The position numbers and the translations under genes were made by a program. From contig CAIRSA010000451.1 in the NCBI GenBank assembly GCA_903881085.1, positions 1 to 33,123 of the forward strand: a stretch of DNA of 33,123 bases, given 5' to 3'. The notes under the pieces are model-generated. The model ran no database searches. It was not told where the DNA came from and worked only from the letters and a program-made list of their open reading frames with translations. Origin of the DNA: an uncultured Acidobacteriia bacterium. Its GTDB lineage: Bacteria > Acidobacteriota > Terriglobia > Bryobacterales > Bryobacteraceae. Shown piece after piece: positions 31,921 to 33,123 of this stretch (within the stretch, counting starts at the first letter, position 1; each line of letters starts with the position of its first letter).

Positions 31921-32352
31921 GTGGCTGAACAAAATTATTCGAATCATACACAGGTAGTGCCGGTTTTTGTTGGCACCGGCATCGTGCTAATGTTGACCGT
32001 GATTGGCGCGACCGTCAATCTCTACAAGTCGGTCGGCGATCATGAGCGGCTTTACAACGCAGCACTTATTTTCGTGCTCACGGTGTGCACGTTTCTGGTG
32101 GCTTTTTTTGCGCGCAACTTTGCCATTAAGGCTCAGGACCGGGCGATTCGCGCGGAAGAGAATCTGCGCCACTTTGCGATGACCGGGAAGTTGCTGGATT
32201 CGCGTCTGACCATCAGCCAGATTATCGGCTTGCGTTTTGCTTCCGATGCGGAGTTTCTTGCCTTGGCCAAGCGCGCTGCGGATGAGAAACTGTCGAACAA
32301 AGATATCAAGATGGCGGTGAAGAACTGGCGCGCCGACACGCACCGCGTGTGA
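31921..32352 (+). CDS. DUF6526 family membrane protein
   Basis: A 143-residue protein matching DUF6526: MAEQNYSNHTQVVP at the start, two membrane helices (about 13-33 and 45-63), the RLFALKxQDR-like motif ARNFAIKAQDRAIRAEE, and the signature IGLRFASDAEFLALAKRA with KNWRADTHRV at the end. No known function. GTG 31921 is supported by AGGAG (31911-31915) upstream. It is preceded by a TACAAT (31885-31890) about 30 nt away, so unlike its neighbours it should have a short leader with ribosome site. Confidence 0.85.
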   Translation: MAEQNYSNHTQVVPVFVGTGIVLMLTVIGATVNLYKSVGDHERLYNAALIFVLTVCTFLVAFFARNFAIKAQDRAIRAEENLRHFAMTGKLLDSRLTISQIIGLRFASDAEFLALAKRAADEKLSNKDIKMAVKNWRADTHRV

Positions 32353-32378
32353 GTGGGCGTTCCAGGTTCGGCGAAAAC

Positions 32379-32494
32379 CCGCTCCCTCGTAAGTTATGAA
32401 AAAATGCGCTCGCTTGATAACGTTGCGCTTCCATGGGTAGGACAAGCGAGCCGCATGTCCAAATTCTAACTTTTCACACGCTTCGAGGGAGCGG
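32379..32494. repeat. 116-nt nested inverted repeat (long hairpin)
   Basis: Three stems nest around one axis. The outer is CCGCTCCCTCG (32379-32389) with CGAGGGAGCGG (32484-32494), 11 bp perfect. The middle is AAGTTA (32391-32396) with TAACTT (32467-32472). The inner is ATGCGCTCGCTTG (32404-32416) with CAAGCGAGCCGCAT (32443-32456), 13 bp with one bulged base. The 26-nt loop is 32417-32442. There is no open frame. It may be a short non-autonomous mobile repeat or a structured RNA. Confidence 0.75.
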
Positions 32495-32607
32495 TACCGA
32501 CTTGCTTTTGATGAAATTCGTTAATGTGAAACTTCATTCATAGTGCGCGACACCGCGTTGTGTGCTGGGTTCGTTCATTCAGAAGGCAGCAAAAAAGGCC
32601 TTCGGAA

Positions 32608-32613
32608 AAGGAG
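32608..32613 (+). promoter_or_regulatory. Strong ribosome binding site
   Basis: AAGGAG ends 7 nt before the ATG at 32621 and decides the start of the short gene. It is the best Shine-Dalgarno in the window, in contrast with the many starts that have none. Confidence 0.7.
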
Positions 32614-32620
32614 AACGGCA

Positions 32621-32935
32621 ATGAAGAATTTTAGAGTAGTCACGGTGGGGATGGCGCTGGCGACGGCGCTTTTGACTGGCGGTACGGCGATGGCCGGCGA
32701 TCGTTACAATGACCGCCAGGACATCCGTCGCGATGAAGTGGCGATCAACCGCCTGCGCGCAGATATCGAGCGCGACCGTTGCCGCCTTAACGACGACATC
32801 CGCGCTGGACGCCGCCGTCAGGCGGCCCGCGATGCAGAAGATCTGGCGCGCGATCAACGGGCTTTGAATGCGCGGGTTCGCGACGTGCGGCATGACCGTG
32901 ATGATCTGTATCGCGATAATTACCGCCGCTGGTAA
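32621..32935 (+). CDS. Small highly charged secreted coiled-coil protein
   Basis: A 104-residue protein with a clear signal peptide (MKNFRVVTVGMALATALLTGGTAMA, cleavage before GDRYND). The mature part is almost all Arg, Asp, Ala, Leu and Glu in heptad-like arrangement (RRDEVAINRLRADIERDR, then ARDAEDLARDQRALNARVRD), ending DNYRRW, with one Cys. It should form one or two long helices in the periplasm. The family is not recognised. Its strong ribosome site and a strong terminator directly after it (32956-32985) suggest an abundant, single-gene transcript. Confidence 0.8.
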   Translation: MKNFRVVTVGMALATALLTGGTAMAGDRYNDRQDIRRDEVAINRLRADIERDRCRLNDDIRAGRRRQAARDAEDLARDQRALNARVRDVRHDRDDLYRDNYRRW

Positions 32936-32955
32936 GATAACTTTCGAATTTTGCG

Positions 32956-32985
32956 CCGCTCCATCCTAATGGGTGGAGCGGTTTC
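32956..32985 (+). terminator. Rho-independent terminator
   Basis: CCGCTCCATCC (32956-32966) pairs with GGGTGGAGCGG (32971-32981) around TAAT, 11 bp with one wobble, followed by TTTCC. It ends the transcript of the charged secreted protein, 21 bp after its stop. It is also the insertion landmark of the group II intron that starts 9 nt later. Confidence 0.8.
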
Positions 32986-32989
32986 CATT

Positions 32990-33123
32990 GTGTGCCGAGC
33001 ATGTTCGACAGCTCGAAGGTGTAAGTCCTTTTGACAACCTGATGGAGGTGAAGTCATAGCGAAGCGCAAGGGCGTCGTCGCGAGGCGGGGTCTGAAAGCA
33101 GCGTGGAGCAAATGTACGAGCCG
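32990..33123 (+). mobile_element. Group IIC intron, 5' part of ribozyme domain I (truncated by window end)
   Basis: The last 134 bases read as the start of a bacterial group II intron. They begin GTGTGCCGAGCATG (the GUGYG 5' end) and contain GGTGTAAGTCC, GCGCAAGGGCGTC and GGTCTGAAAGCAGCG, which align in order and spacing with domain I of the Oceanobacillus iheyensis group IIC intron. Insertion lies 8 nt downstream of a terminator stem, the preferred target of class C introns. Orientation is plus, so domains II-VI and the reverse transcriptase-maturase gene, if present, lie to the right, outside the window. Confidence 0.8.

Larger units (their letters stand above)
32353..32620. other. Intergenic region around the long hairpin
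   Basis: The 268 bases between the DUF6526 gene and the charged secreted protein are mostly taken by the nested inverted repeat. After it, 32518-32540 is AT-rich with a short imperfect repeat of TGAAA/TTCAT and probably holds the promoter of the next gene, though no convincing -10/-35 pair was found. Confidence 0.5.

Overview
The window reads as ordinary chromosomal DNA of a GC-rich, Gram-negative soil or sediment bacterium, most likely an Acidobacteriota member of the Solibacter/Bryobacter type. This is an inference from gene content: an Oar-like TonB-dependent receptor with an N-terminal carboxypeptidase-regulatory-like domain, an FG-GAP propeller protein, a PD40 propeller protein, a DUF6526 protein, a tannase/feruloyl esterase, an acidobacterial-style Ser/Thr kinase, a two-gene type methylmalonyl-CoA mutase large subunit, and many intergenic hairpin repeats. 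No tRNA, rRNA, CRISPR array, prophage or transposase gene was seen.

Layout. 1-659 is non-coding with hairpins. 660-3751 (+) carries a receiver-less sigma-54 activator, a REC plus degenerate GGDEF protein, and a GT4 glycosyltransferase, which meets a small acidic protein (3756-4097, -) tail to tail. 4275-6037 (+) holds a small membrane protein translationally coupled to a B12-dependent mutase whose active-site residues specify methylmalonyl-CoA. 6038-6621 is a repeat-rich spacer, followed by an orphan secreted protein (6622-7509). 7955-11505 (-) is a TonB receptor/FG-GAP operon. Divergent from it, 11540-14133 (+) holds a stand-alone MetE catalytic core, a PD40 propeller and a DUF4198-like secreted protein. 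A vapBC toxin-antitoxin pair with an obvious palindromic operator follows (14131-14841). 14879-17524 (-) is an operon of a Tat-exported TIM-barrel protein, a membrane-anchored protein and an AI-2E family transporter. 17604-18476 (+) is a serine hydrolase of the class A beta-lactamase fold. It converges over a hairpin cluster on glnE (18644-21511, -), which is divergent from an Rsm22-like methyltransferase (21553-22458, +). 22536-26986 (+) is an RND permease and its membrane-fusion protein. The latter overlaps by 91 bp with an antiparallel M23 peptidase (26896-28503, -). A tannase-family enzyme (28576-30123, +) overlaps by 20 bp with a shrunken Ser/Thr kinase (30104-31105, -). Three small genes (31205-32935, +) and a transcription terminator finish the coding part. 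At 32990 the 5' end of a group IIC intron begins just after that terminator and runs out of the window.

The genes do not form one large pathway. The recurring themes are envelope and secreted functions (receptor, propellers, esterase, peptidase, efflux), nitrogen control (glnE) and one-carbon/propionate metabolism. The most notable sequence-level observations are the truncated group IIC intron, a 116-nt three-stem inverted repeat (32379-32494), the kinase lacking its activation segment, a repeated TANNNT hexamer 8-14 nt before several start codons that suggests leaderless or near-leaderless transcripts, the vapBC operator, and the stand-alone MetE core. I did not find a clearly new multi-gene system.
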